From assembly GCA_023446735.1 (NCBI GenBank), contig JAEXPQ010000237.1, positions 1 through 21,268 on the forward strand: a stretch of 21,268 nucleotides of DNA. The letters are read 5' to 3'. This document shows positions 1-7,862 of the stretch, in pieces (position 1 is the first letter of the stretch; every line of letters starts with the position of its first letter). The DNA comes from Verrucomicrobiota bacterium. GTDB taxonomy: Bacteria; Verrucomicrobiota; Verrucomicrobiia; Opitutales; Opitutaceae. The notes below the pieces were generated by a model. It searched no databases. It was not told the DNA's origin and worked only from the letters and a program-made list of their open reading frames with translations. The position numbers and the translations under genes were made by a program.

Positions 1-2
1 CC

Positions 3-506
3 GGCTGGCGGCTGCGCATCGTCGGCCCGTGGCGCGCCGAGCAGGGCGGCGGCGGCGCGGCCTACCTCGACAATCTCAAGCGGCTCGCCGGCGCCGACCC
101 GGTCGACTTCGTCGAGCCGGTCTTCGACCTCGACGCGCTGGAGCGCGAGTACCGCCGCGCCGCGGTCTTCGTGTATCCGTCGCTTGCGGCCAAAGGCGAG
201 TCGTTCGGCCTCGCGCCGCTCGAGGCGATGGCGTTCGGCATGCCCGCGATCGTCTCGGCGCTCGACTGTTTCCGCGATTTCATCACGCCCGAACAGAACG
301 GCCTCGTCTTCGACCACGCCGACGGCGACGCCGCCGGCGAGCTCGCCGAGCGCATCGTGCGCCTCGGCACCGAGCACGAGTTCCGCCTCCGGCTCGGCGA
401 CGCCGCCTGGGCGACCTCCGCCGCCTACACCGAGGCCGCGGTGGCCGACGCCTATCTCCTCGAGTTCGCCCGCCTGCTGCAGAACGCCCCCGCCGCCCAA
501 CGATGA
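3..506 (+). CDS. Glycosyltransferase family 4, C-terminal part (5' truncated)
   Basis: The frame is open from the first bases of the window and stops at TGA 504-506, so the start lies upstream. The visible 167 residues are the C-terminal, nucleotide-sugar-binding half of a GT-B fold enzyme. They open with the strand RLRIVGPW and contain the GT4 hallmark E-x7-E (ESFGLAPLE) just after VYPSLAAKG, followed by AMAFGMPAIVS and a region resembling the donor-binding loop. The enzyme would move a sugar from an activated donor onto a growing lipid-linked or exopolysaccharide glycan at the cytoplasmic face of the inner membrane. Its stop codon overlaps the next start codon (ATGA), so it is translationally coupled to the acetyltransferase downstream. 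Sugar and acceptor cannot be told from sequence. Confidence 0.88.
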   Translation, partial: GWRLRIVGPWRAEQGGGGAAYLDNLKRLAGADPVDFVEPVFDLDALEREYRRAAVFVYPSLAAKGESFGLAPLEAMAFGMPAIVSALDCFRDFITPEQNGLVFDHADGDAAGELAERIVRLGTEHEFRLRLGDAAWATSAAYTEAAVADAYLLEFARLLQNAPAAQR

Positions 507-1057
507 AGACCTACGCCCAGAATTCGCCCTACGCTTCGCCGTGGCCCCGGGGCCACCGCGTGCGCGCCCTGCTCTGGGACCTGTGCTGGGCGCTATGCTG
601 CGCGTGGACGCCGAAGCCCCTCAACGGCTGGCGCCTGCTCTGGTTGCGCGCGTTCGGAGCGAAGCTCCACGGGCGGCCGTTCGTACACCAGCGCGCGCGT
701 ATCCAGTTGCCGTGGAACCTCACCCTGCACGACCGCGCCTGCCTCGGCGACCGCGCCAACGCCTACACGCTCGGCCCGATCGAGATCCACGAGGGCGCCA
801 CCATCGCGCAGGAGGCCTACCTGTGCACCGGCACCCACAAGTTCGACGATCCCGCGCTGCCGTTGCAGACCGCGCCGATCGTCGTCGGCGCGGGGGCGTT
901 CGTGGGCGCGCGCGCCTTCCTCCTGCCCGGCGTGACCGTGGGGGAGCGCGCGGTGGTCGGCGCCTGCGCGGTCGTGCGCCACGCCGTGCCCGCCGGCGCC
1001 GTCGTCGCGGGCAATCCCGCCAGAGTGATCACCCGTCGCGACCGCCCCGCCCCATGA
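503..1057 (+). CDS. WcaF-like hexapeptide-repeat acetyltransferase
   Basis: This 184-residue protein matches the length and layout of the WcaF / colanic-acid type O-acetyltransferases. A basic, Trp-rich N-terminal part (about residues 1-60, with LNGWRLLWLRAFGAKLHG) is followed by a left-handed beta-helix of hexapeptide repeats. The repeats include the likely catalytic His in GTHKFDD, the run VGAGAFVGARAFLLPGVTVG and the closing VVAGNPARVI. It probably transfers acetyl from acetyl-CoA to a sugar of a surface polysaccharide. The start ATG at 503 overlaps the preceding stop by four bases, and its own stop overlaps the next start in the same way, so the three genes form one operon. An in-frame opening upstream of 503 runs inside the glycosyltransferase gene and has non-coding composition, so it was not used. 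Confidence 0.9.
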   Translation: MKTYAQNSPYASPWPRGHRVRALLWDLCWALCCAWTPKPLNGWRLLWLRAFGAKLHGRPFVHQRARIQLPWNLTLHDRACLGDRANAYTLGPIEIHEGATIAQEAYLCTGTHKFDDPALPLQTAPIVVGAGAFVGARAFLLPGVTVGERAVVGACAVVRHAVPAGAVVAGNPARVITRRDRPAP

Positions 1058-2184
1058 GCGTCGCCCCCCGCACCGTCCTGCTCGTCGGCACCTACGGGCT
1101 GCAGCGGCGCAAGAGCGTGGAGCTCTTCGGGCAGGCGCTGGCCGAACGCCTGCCCGCCCACGGCTGGCAGGTCCTCCCCGCCCCCGCCTGCGGCGCGCTC
1201 GCCGCGCTGGCCCACCGTCGCGGCTCCAAGCCGCTCGCGCTGCTCGACCGGCTGCTGCTCCAGCGCAGCGCGCTGCTCGCCGCCGGCCGCCGCGCCGCGC
1301 TCGTGCATTTCACCGACACCTCGGACGCCGTGCTGCTCAACGGCTGGTTCGGCTCGCGCACGGTCGTGACCTGCCACGACCTCTTCTTCCTCGAACGCAC
1401 GCTCGGCAGCGGTCGCGCCTCGCGCGGCCAACGCCTCTGGCAGGGCGCGATCCGCCGCGGCCTCGACCGAGCCGACGCCGTGGGCTTCGTCTCGCACTGC
1501 TCCGCGGCCGCGTTCCGCCGCGTGAGCCGCCGCGCTCAGCGGACCGCCCGCGACCGGGTGATCCCGAACGGTCCGTATCAGGACTTCCACGCTCCTCCCG
1601 CGGCCGAGACCGCCGCGCGCCTGCGCGCCTTCGCCCCGGCGCTCGTACCCGGCCGCTACGTGCTCAACGTCGGCAGCAATTTCGAGCGCAAGAACCGCCG
1701 CGGCGTGCTCCGCGCCTTCGCAGCCGCCGGCCTGCCGGCGGACTTCCGGCTCGCGATGGTCGGCGAGCGCATGCAGGCCGCGCACCGCACCCTCGCCGCC
1801 GAACACGGGATCGCCGATCGCATCGTCGAACTCCCCGAGATCGGCTTCGGCGAGCTCGAGGCGCTCTACTCCGGCGCGTTCGCCCTGTTGTTTCCCTCGT
1901 TCGAGGAGGGCTTCGGCGTGCCGATCCTCGAGGCGCAGCAATGCGCCTGCCCGGTGGTGTGCAGCGACATCGAGATTTTCCACGAGGTGGCGCAGCGCTC
2001 CGCGCTGCTCGCCCCGCCCGCCGATCCCGCCGCCCTCGGCGCGAGCCTGCGGCAGTTGCTCGACCCGGAGGGCCGGGCCGCGCTCATCGCCGCCGGCCTG
2101 GCCAACGCCCGCCGTTACTCCCTCGACGCCATGGCCCGCGACTACGCCGCGCTCTACGCGGAGGTGCTCGCCGCGCCCCGCTGA
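1054..2184 (+). CDS. Glycosyltransferase family 4
   Basis: The gene encodes a 376-residue GT-B fold enzyme. The N-terminal half begins RTVLLVGTYGLQRRKSVELF, close to the glycine-rich acceptor loop, and has TCHDLFFLE, typical of the region after beta-4 or beta-5. The C-terminal half starts near residue 206 with YVLNVGSNFERKNRRG and carries the E-x7-E motif near residue 283 (EGFGVPILE) inside FPSFEEGFG. Both landmarks are standard for GT4 retaining transferases of the mannosyltransferase type. The start ATG at 1054 overlaps the upstream stop (ATGA), and a strong terminator lies about 30 bases after the stop, so this is the last gene of the polysaccharide operon. The sugar specificity is unknown. 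Confidence 0.9.
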   Translation: MSVAPRTVLLVGTYGLQRRKSVELFGQALAERLPAHGWQVLPAPACGALAALAHRRGSKPLALLDRLLLQRSALLAAGRRAALVHFTDTSDAVLLNGWFGSRTVVTCHDLFFLERTLGSGRASRGQRLWQGAIRRGLDRADAVGFVSHCSAAAFRRVSRRAQRTARDRVIPNGPYQDFHAPPAAETAARLRAFAPALVPGRYVLNVGSNFERKNRRGVLRAFAAAGLPADFRLAMVGERMQAAHRTLAAEHGIADRIVELPEIGFGELEALYSGAFALLFPSFEEGFGVPILEAQQCACPVVCSDIEIFHEVAQRSALLAPPADPAALGASLRQLLDPEGRAALIAAGLANARRYSLDAMARDYAALYAEVLAAPR

Positions 2185-2216
2185 ACGCCCGCGCCCTCCT
2201 CCTCGCCTCCGCCCTA

Positions 2217-2244
2217 CGGCCCCGGTTCGCTCCGGGGCCGTTTT
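2217..2244 (+). terminator. Rho-independent terminator of the polysaccharide operon
   Basis: A perfect 9-bp GC stem (CGGCCCCGG with CCGGGGCCG) and a 6-base loop TTCGCT is followed directly by TTTT and a T-rich tail. It sits 32 bases after the stop of the second GT4 gene and separates that operon from the protease pair. Confidence 0.9.
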
Positions 2245-2280
2245 CATTTCCGGATCCGCCGCGGTCCGCCCTGACGGATT

Positions 2281-2290
2281 TACCGCGGTA
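2281..2290. promoter_or_regulatory. Palindrome TACCGCGGTA upstream of the first S8-like gene
   Basis: A perfect 10-base palindrome lies 75 bases before the ATG of the first S8-like gene, inside the 180-base gap after the upstream operon. Its position fits an operator or part of a promoter region, but I see no convincing -35/-10 pair and no second copy before the paralogue. A chance palindrome is possible in GC-rich DNA. Confidence 0.25.
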
Positions 2291-2364
2291 CAAACAGGGT
2301 GTTCTCCCCATGCTCGCTTTCGGGCGCTGCCTGTAGTCTTGCTCTGCAACCCCTGCACCCAGCC

Positions 2365-4515
2365 ATGCAGACCGCCAAGACGACCCTCCACACCCTCGCG
2401 GTCCTTGCCCTCCTTGTCCCTTCGGTCGCCTTTCCCGGCTACCGGACCCAAGTGGGCTACGACCAACTCCTCCAAGAATACGGCGATTCCCTGCCCGACG
2501 GCAGGAACCTCGCCGTGATGCAGATCGAGGCGCCGAACGCCTCCGGGGCGTGGGCGACCAGTCCGACCGCCACCGAGATCGCAGGCAAGACCGTCACCTA
2601 TCCCTACGCGACGGTCGCCCCCACGGCGTTCTCCGCGCATGCCAACACCGTCGCGCTCAACCTCGTCGGCGCCAAGAGCAGCCTGATTCCCGGTGCCTCC
2701 ACGCTCGTGTGCTCCGGCGCCAGCGCCTACCGGGCGACTTCGCTGCGCATGGGCCAGGCCTCGCCGCCGCCGCCCGCGACCTGGGATCTCGAGAACCACT
2801 CGTACGCGGGCAACGCGACCACCTACAACACCATCGCGTTGCAGCTCTTCGACCTGCGTATCGCTCGCGACCTGACAACGGTCGTGGTCGCGCTGGAGAA
2901 CGGCACCGGCGCCCTGCCCCCGCTCTTCGCCAACGCCTACAACGCGATCACCGTCGGCGTCTCCTCCGGATCCCACTCCCGTGGCGGCTCGAACCTCGAC
3001 GGCTCCGGCCGGCTCAAGCCCGACCTCGTCGCGCCCGCCGGCTACACCAGCTACGCCACCCCGATGGTCGCCTCCGCCGCCGGCCTGCTCCTCGCGGAGG
3101 CCAAACGCACCGCCGCCCTCGCCGAAGCCGCGGACCCTCGCGTCGTCAAAGCCCTCCTCTTGACCGGCGCCACCAAGGACGAGTTTCCCACCTGGGCCGC
3201 CACCAGCACCCGTCCGCTCGACCCCGTCTACGGTGCCGGCGAACTCAATGTCGCCAACGCCTACAAGGTGCTCCTCGCCGGCCGGCAGACCCCCGCGAAG
3301 ACCTGGCGAGCCCCATCCGGCTGGGACCTCGCCAAGAGCAACACCACCTCGACGTATTTCTTCCGGGTCGCCGACGGCCAGACCTCCCGCCTCACCGCCT
3401 CCCTCGTCTGGCTGCGCGAGCAGACCACCGAAGACTACCTGAGCTTCTCCGGCGAGCCGGCCGATCTGGCGCTCCGCCTGCGCCGCTCCGATGACGCCTT
3501 CGCCCGCGGCGCCATTCTCGCCGAGAGCAACTCGCCCCTCGACAATGTCGAACACCTTGTCGTCCCCGCCCTCCCGGCCGGCGACTACGTGCTCGAGGTC
3601 GCCGGTCCCGCCGGCGTGACCTACGGTCTGGCCTGGCAGGGAATCGCGACGGAAGTGGTCACCCCGGTCGCGCCCACCTCGGCGGCGCTACCCTCCCTCG
3701 CCACGTCGACCACCACCCAGGCGTCCACGGCCGCGCCCGTCCCGTGCCTCCCGAGCGCCGATGTCCTCGCCGTCGAGACCACTGCCGCCGGAGCGACCGA
3801 AGCGCTCGAGGTCCACTTCACCCTCACCGGACGCGAGGCCCGGCGCCTCCTGATCCGCGGCTTGAGCGGCGCCACCCTGCCGGGCGGCCTCGCGCAGCCG
3901 GTGCTCTCGCTGTCGGCTGCCGGCAGCCCTCGGCGCCTCGCCTACAACGACGCCTGGAAGGCCGCCGGCGAGACCCGCATCGCCCGGGAACTCACCCGCC
4001 TCGGCCTGCCCGCGCTCGACGCCGCCAGCCACGACGCCGCCCTGTTCGTCTCCCTCGCCCCCGGTTCCTACGTGCTGAGCCTCTCCGAGAAACGCGGCCG
4101 GGCCGGACTCGCCCGCCTGCTCGTGGCCGACGCCTCGCCGGTGGCGACCGGCGGCCTGCGCCTCACCGCCATCGCCGCCCGCCACGCGGCCGCCGCCCGG
4201 CTCGACACCACGTTGCGGAGCACCGCCGTTCCGGCGCCCGAGCTGATCGTCGCAGCGGATACAGCGGGCGACGAGGCGCCGCTGCTGGCCGTCTTCTCCG
4301 GAGGGAGCTTGCTCGCCGAAAACACCGGCTGGACAGAGGCGGCGAGCGCGTATCGCCTGGCCACGACGCTCGCGTCGCCGGCCGGCGCCCAGCCGGCCGA
4401 CGATCTCGCCGCGGTGCTGGTGCGGCCGACCGCCGCGCCCCTCTCCGTCCACATTTCACCTACGCCGGACTCCTCCGGCGCGCTCGAGCTGCGCTTCGCC
4501 GCGCCCGCCCCCTGA
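2365..4515 (+). CDS. Secreted S8-like (subtilisin-fold) protein, paralogue A
   Basis: This is a 716-residue exported protein. The signal peptide spans about residues 1-24, with hydrophobic LAVLALLVPSVA. The subtilisin fold covers about residues 30-430: His92 in SAHANTVA aligns with the catalytic HGTHVA, Asn179 in VALENGTG with the oxyanion Asn, and Ser229 in YTSYATPMVASAAGLL with GTSMATP. The spacings of 87 and 50 residues are near those of subtilisin. At the usual Asp position (NLAVMQIEA) the aligned residue is Gln53, with Glu55 two residues on. The C-terminal half (about 465-716) holds what look like two copies of a module I recall from Opitutaceae secreted proteins, the first with RRLLIRGLS, LAYNDAW and AALFVSLAPGSY, the second degenerate. 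ATG 2365 was chosen because it opens directly on the signal peptide; an upstream in-frame start at 2299 adds nothing recognisable. The next gene is its paralogue. Activity is unproven. Confidence 0.85.
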   Translation: MQTAKTTLHTLAVLALLVPSVAFPGYRTQVGYDQLLQEYGDSLPDGRNLAVMQIEAPNASGAWATSPTATEIAGKTVTYPYATVAPTAFSAHANTVALNLVGAKSSLIPGASTLVCSGASAYRATSLRMGQASPPPPATWDLENHSYAGNATTYNTIALQLFDLRIARDLTTVVVALENGTGALPPLFANAYNAITVGVSSGSHSRGGSNLDGSGRLKPDLVAPAGYTSYATPMVASAAGLLLAEAKRTAALAEAADPRVVKALLLTGATKDEFPTWAATSTRPLDPVYGAGELNVANAYKVLLAGRQTPAKTWRAPSGWDLAKSNTTSTYFFRVADGQTSRLTASLVWLREQTTEDYLSFSGEPADLALRLRRSDDAFARGAILAESNSPLDNVEHLVVPALPAGDYVLEVAGPAGVTYGLAWQGIATEVVTPVAPTSAALPSLATSTTTQASTAAPVPCLPSADVLAVETTAAGATEALEVHFTLTGREARRLLIRGLSGATLPGGLAQPVLSLSAAGSPRRLAYNDAWKAAGETRIARELTRLGLPALDAASHDAALFVSLAPGSYVLSLSEKRGRAGLARLLVADASPVATGGLRLTAIAARHAAAARLDTTLRSTAVPAPELIVAADTAGDEAPLLAVFSGGSLLAENTGWTEAASAYRLATTLASPAGAQPADDLAAVLVRPTAAPLSVHISPTPDSSGALELRFAAPAP

Positions 4516-4678
4516 ACGCACCCCGCCGGCACGCCGCGCCCCGGTGTACCGGCCCGTTCCCAGCTACCCCTGGGGCCCCCGCACCCGCACGGAGGGCCCT
4601 ACACCCTAGACAAATCTGAGGCGATCCGGTCGCCCCTGCGCGGCAACCCCCTCACTCCGTCGGTCACCCGGGAAAAGC

Positions 4679-4697
4679 AAGGTTGAGGCACAACCTT
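4679..4697 (+). promoter_or_regulatory. Leader hairpin before the second S8-like gene
   Basis: An exact 7-bp inverted repeat (AAGGTTG and CAACCTT) with loop AGGCA ends 11 bases before the ATG at 4709. It contains the only purine-rich, ribosome-binding-like bases near that start (AAGG), so folding could limit initiation. The remaining part of the 193-base gap between the two paralogues shows no gene and no T-tailed terminator, so read-through from the first gene is possible. Confidence 0.4.
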
Positions 4698-4708
4698 CCC
4701 TTCCAGCC

Positions 4709-6733
4709 ATGAAGTCCATCCGCACGATCCTCCCCCACGTCGTCACGCTCGCCCTCGCCGCCGGCCTCCGCGCCTCGGTGCAGAGCGACATCGGTTATAC
4801 CGATCTGAAAGCCGAGTTCGGCGCCGCCTTGCCTGACGGCTCGAACCTCACGGTCCTCATGGTCGAGGCCACCAACTCCTCCGGCAACTGGGCCGTCGCG
4901 AAGTCCGGCGAGCTGAGCACCCGCAAAATCACCTTCCCGTTGGCCACCACGATCCCGACCTCGTATTCGAGCCACGCCAACACCGTGGCCAAGAACCTCA
5001 CGGGCGTCACCACCAGCATCCTCCCCGCCCTCGGCGAGTTGCAGGTCGCCAGCGTCGGCACCTACCGCACGAAGGCCATCCGCATGGGCCAGTTCACCGC
5101 CCCCGCGGCGGCTGCCGCCGACGTCGAGAACCACTCGCTCATCAGCGACGTCACGACCTACAACATCAACGCGCTCAACCTGCTCGACTACCGCATCGCC
5201 CGCGACCTCGTCACGGTGTGCATCGCCCTCGAGAACGGCACCGCCACGATGAAGCCGCTCTGGGGCAACACCTACAACACGATCGCCGTCGGCACCGCCA
5301 CCGGGCTGCACACCCGCGGCGGCACCAACCTCGACGGCTCCGGCCGCCAGAAGCCCGACCTCGTCGGCACCGCCACCTACACCAGCTACGCCACTCCGGT
5401 CGTCGCCTCCGCCGCCGGCCTGCTCGTCGCCGAGACCAAGCGCACCGCCACCCTCGCGGCCGCCAAGGATCCCCGCGTGATCAAGGCCCTGCTCATGGCC
5501 GGCGCCACCAAGGAGGAGTTCGCCACCTGGACCAGCACCGCCGCCCAGCCGCTCGACCCGATCTACGGCGCCGGCCAGGTCAACATCTTCAACTCCTACA
5601 AGGCCCTCCTCGCCGGCCGCCAGACCGCCGGCACCGCCTGGCGCTCGACCCGCGGCTGGGACCTCGGCAAGTCCTGCTCCACCGCCGTCTACTACTTCGA
5701 CGTCCCGGCCGGCCAGACCCTCAAGTTCTCGACCGTGCTCTCCTGGCACCGCGAACTCGCGACGTCCGACTTCTGGACCTTCACCGGCAAGCTCACCGAC
5801 CTCAACCTCCGCCTGCGCAACTCCACCGCCTCGTTCGCCCTCGGCACCGTCGTCGCGGAAAGCTCCTCGGCCCTCGACAACGTCGAGCACATCTACTGCC
5901 CCGCGTTGCCCGCCGGCAAATATGCCCTCGAGGTCGTCGGTGCCGCCGGCACCCCCTACGGCATCGCCTGGAACGGCACGCTCTCCGGCACCGCCACCAC
6001 CACTGTGACCGAGCCGACCGTCCTCGCCCCCTCCATCGTCGCCCAGCCCGCCTGCGCCGCCGTGACCGAAGGGCAACCCGCCGCCTTCTCCGTGACCGCC
6101 ACCGGCGACGCCCTCACCTACCAGTGGAGCAAGGACGGCATCGCCATCGCCGGCGCCACCACCAGCAACTACGCCATCACCGCCACCACCACCGCCTGCG
6201 CCGGCAGCTACACCGTGAAAGTCGCCAACTCCGCCGGCACGCTCACGAGCGCCGCCGCCACCCTCACCGTCGCCTCCGCCGTCGTCGCCGCGCCGGATTC
6301 CGCCGAGGAGACCGCCAGCCCGCTCGTCGAGCTCGTGCCGACCTCCTACGCCGCCCGCGGTCAGATCAGCACCACCGAAGGCATCGCCAAGGCCTTCGAC
6401 AACAAGACGACCACCAAGTGGCTCGACAACGTGGGCCCGACCTGGGTCCGGGTCTCCTTCAGCACCCCCCGCTCGCTCGAGTCCTATTCGATCACTTCGG
6501 CCAACGACTACCCGAGCCGCGACCCCTACAACTGGACGCTCAGCGGCTCCAACGACGGCACGACCTGGACCGTGATCGAGACCCGCACCGCCGAGACCTT
6601 CGCCACCCGCTATCTCGTGCGCGACTTCGTCCTCGCCCAGGCCTCCGCCGCCTACCTCCACTACCGTTTGGATATCGTCTGCAAGTCGGGCACGACCACG
6701 CAGCTCTCCGAACTTGAATTCTGGGGCCGTTAA
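4709..6733 (+). CDS. Secreted S8-like protein, paralogue B, with Ig-like and F5/8 type C domains
   Basis: This 674-residue exported protein has a signal peptide at about residues 1-23 (ILPHVVTLALAAGLRA). The S8-like region (about 27-425) aligns along its length with paralogue A: His89 in SSHANTVA, Asn176 in IALENGTA, Ser226 in YTSYATPVVASAAGLL. The Asp position in NLTVLMVEA is Met51, with Glu53 two residues on, so the substitution is shared by both copies. After that comes an Ig-like domain (about 441-522; QPACAAVTEGQPAAF, YQWSKDGIAIAGATTSNY, GSYTVKVANSAG). The last about 130 residues look like a discoidin / F5/8 type C carbohydrate-binding domain (KAFDNKTTTKWLDN, NWTLSGSNDGTTW, LSELEFWG). 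The binding domain suggests attachment to a glycan or cell surface. There is no PEP-CTERM tail. A bidirectional terminator follows. Confidence 0.87.
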   Translation: MKSIRTILPHVVTLALAAGLRASVQSDIGYTDLKAEFGAALPDGSNLTVLMVEATNSSGNWAVAKSGELSTRKITFPLATTIPTSYSSHANTVAKNLTGVTTSILPALGELQVASVGTYRTKAIRMGQFTAPAAAAADVENHSLISDVTTYNINALNLLDYRIARDLVTVCIALENGTATMKPLWGNTYNTIAVGTATGLHTRGGTNLDGSGRQKPDLVGTATYTSYATPVVASAAGLLVAETKRTATLAAAKDPRVIKALLMAGATKEEFATWTSTAAQPLDPIYGAGQVNIFNSYKALLAGRQTAGTAWRSTRGWDLGKSCSTAVYYFDVPAGQTLKFSTVLSWHRELATSDFWTFTGKLTDLNLRLRNSTASFALGTVVAESSSALDNVEHIYCPALPAGKYALEVVGAAGTPYGIAWNGTLSGTATTTVTEPTVLAPSIVAQPACAAVTEGQPAAFSVTATGDALTYQWSKDGIAIAGATTSNYAITATTTACAGSYTVKVANSAGTLTSAAATLTVASAVVAAPDSAEETASPLVELVPTSYAARGQISTTEGIAKAFDNKTTTKWLDNVGPTWVRVSFSTPRSLESYSITSANDYPSRDPYNWTLSGSNDGTTWTVIETRTAETFATRYLVRDFVLAQASAAYLHYRLDIVCKSGTTTQLSELEFWGR

Positions 6734-6766
6734 AACGGCCCAGCCCCGATCCGCTCCAAGCAAAAG

Positions 6767-6801
6767 AAAGCCCCCGTCCGCGCCGGACGGGGGCTTTCGA
6801 A
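6767..6801. terminator. Bidirectional rho-independent terminator
   Basis: A perfect 14-bp stem (AAAGCCCCCGTCCG with CGGACGGGGGCTTT) and a 3-base loop stands between two convergent genes. The plus-strand side continues with CGAATTTT; the minus-strand side ends in CTTTCTTTTG. It can end transcription from the S8-like pair and from the PEP-CTERM gene. A smaller stem (GGGCCGT with ACGGCCC, 6724-6741) overlaps the stop codon of the S8-like gene just before it. Confidence 0.92.
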
Positions 6802-6827
6802 TTTTCCGAGTTCGCTTCAGCGGGCGC

Positions 6828-7679
6828 TCAGGCCTGCTTCTTGAAGCGCCGGTACCCGACCAGGCCGAGCAACGCGGCCGCGCCGATCAGACCGTAGGTC
6901 GACGGCTCCGGCACGCCGCCCTGCGGGATGTCGTACCCCGCGCGGAAGGCGAAGATGAAGTCGTTGAAGTCCTTGTCGCTGCCCACGTGCTGGTCCTCGA
7001 ACGCCACCACCGTGAACGGGATCGTGCCGTCCTCATTGCCGAGATACGCGGGGCCGCGCACGCTCGTCAGCGGGGTCATGGTGCCGAAGTACGAGTGGTC
7101 GGTCGCGCCGATCGGCGTATTCAGGCTCTTGTCGAAGACATAATACCGGCCGCCATTGACGCCGCCCGTCGTGATCACGCCGTCCTGTGTCCGGACCTCG
7201 CTGCCGGTCACGAAGAAGTCCAGCGTCTCGCCCGGGTTGAGGGTGAAGTACTGGAAGTCGCCAAACCAGCGATTGGTGCCGCCGCCGATGGTCTGCACGC
7301 CGTCGGCGAGCAGGTAGTCGGTGCCGTTGAGCCGATAGCCCCAATCGTCCCACCAGCCCGCGGTCTCACCGAGGAACAGGGTCTCGACGATGAGCTTGTC
7401 CGTCGCGCTCGTGTTGGAGATCGGACCGAGCAGACCGACCGGGAAGTTCTTCGTCCAGCCGCTCCAGTCGCGGTTCACCGTGTCGATGTTGCCCACCCCC
7501 GATCCGGGAGGAGTATTCAACTTGGGATAGGGAACGCCGAGGTAGTTCGCGTCGGACGCGACACCGAAGGGACCGAACCAGTTGGTGTAGTCGGTCAAAC
7601 GACCACCCGTTGCCGTGGAGAGCGCGCCGTACGAGGAGGCCGCCGCCAGGAACAGTGCGGGAATCAGCAGGTTTTTCAT
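6828..7679 (-). CDS. PEP-CTERM sorted protein with DUF4114-like region
   Basis: This 283-residue protein has a short signal peptide (MKNLLIPALFLAAASSYGA) and a full PEP-CTERM tail at about residues 256-283: VPEPSTYGLIGA, a hydrophobic stretch, then the basic end YRRFKK. Just before the tail, VVAFEDQHVGSDKDFNDFIF resembles the acidic D-x-N-D core of DUF4114, often taken as a metal-binding beta-sandwich. The rest is rich in Gly, Trp, Asn and Tyr, as expected for an extracellular matrix or surface protein. Known biology of the family: exosortase recognises the PEP motif, cleaves it and passes the protein to the cell surface, commonly together with exopolysaccharide. No exosortase gene lies here. 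The start at 7677-7679 puts the signal peptide at the very N terminus. The gene diverges from the GT2 gene. Confidence 0.92.
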   Translation of the reverse strand: MKNLLIPALFLAAASSYGALSTATGGRLTDYTNWFGPFGVASDANYLGVPYPKLNTPPGSGVGNIDTVNRDWSGWTKNFPVGLLGPISNTSATDKLIVETLFLGETAGWWDDWGYRLNGTDYLLADGVQTIGGGTNRWFGDFQYFTLNPGETLDFFVTGSEVRTQDGVITTGGVNGGRYYVFDKSLNTPIGATDHSYFGTMTPLTSVRGPAYLGNEDGTIPFTVVAFEDQHVGSDKDFNDFIFAFRAGYDIPQGGVPEPSTYGLIGAAALLGLVGYRRFKKQA

Positions 7680-7862
7680 ATGTTTTCCGGGTATGTGTTT
7701 TGAAGTGATGGTGGTTGTGAGCCTCCACCGGTTGTCTCGGGTCCCAGAGTACCACAGCCCCCGCCGCGCCGAAATCGGACCGGGCCTGTTTGAGGGGTGC
7801 ACCGGAACCCGAGCCGCGGCATCGGGGTTTCCCTCAACCCGCAGGGAGAAAGCCGTTTCCGC
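7680..7862. promoter_or_regulatory. Divergent intergenic region, PEP-CTERM gene / GT2 gene
   Basis: These 183 bases must hold the promoters of both divergent genes. On the minus strand, TGTGGTACTCT could be an extended -10-like element, but no matching -35 is clear. If the GT2 gene starts at the GTG at 7797, the region is shorter. I see no clear operator. Confidence 0.3.

Noticed and set aside
817..3555. A 912-codon open frame on the minus strand, and similar long minus-strand frames at 4664-6763, 10779-13142 and 13602-14972
   Set aside because: They lie antisense to well-supported genes, are dominated by Gly/Arg/Ala-rich low-complexity sequence and show no domain. They are expected in GC-rich coding DNA.
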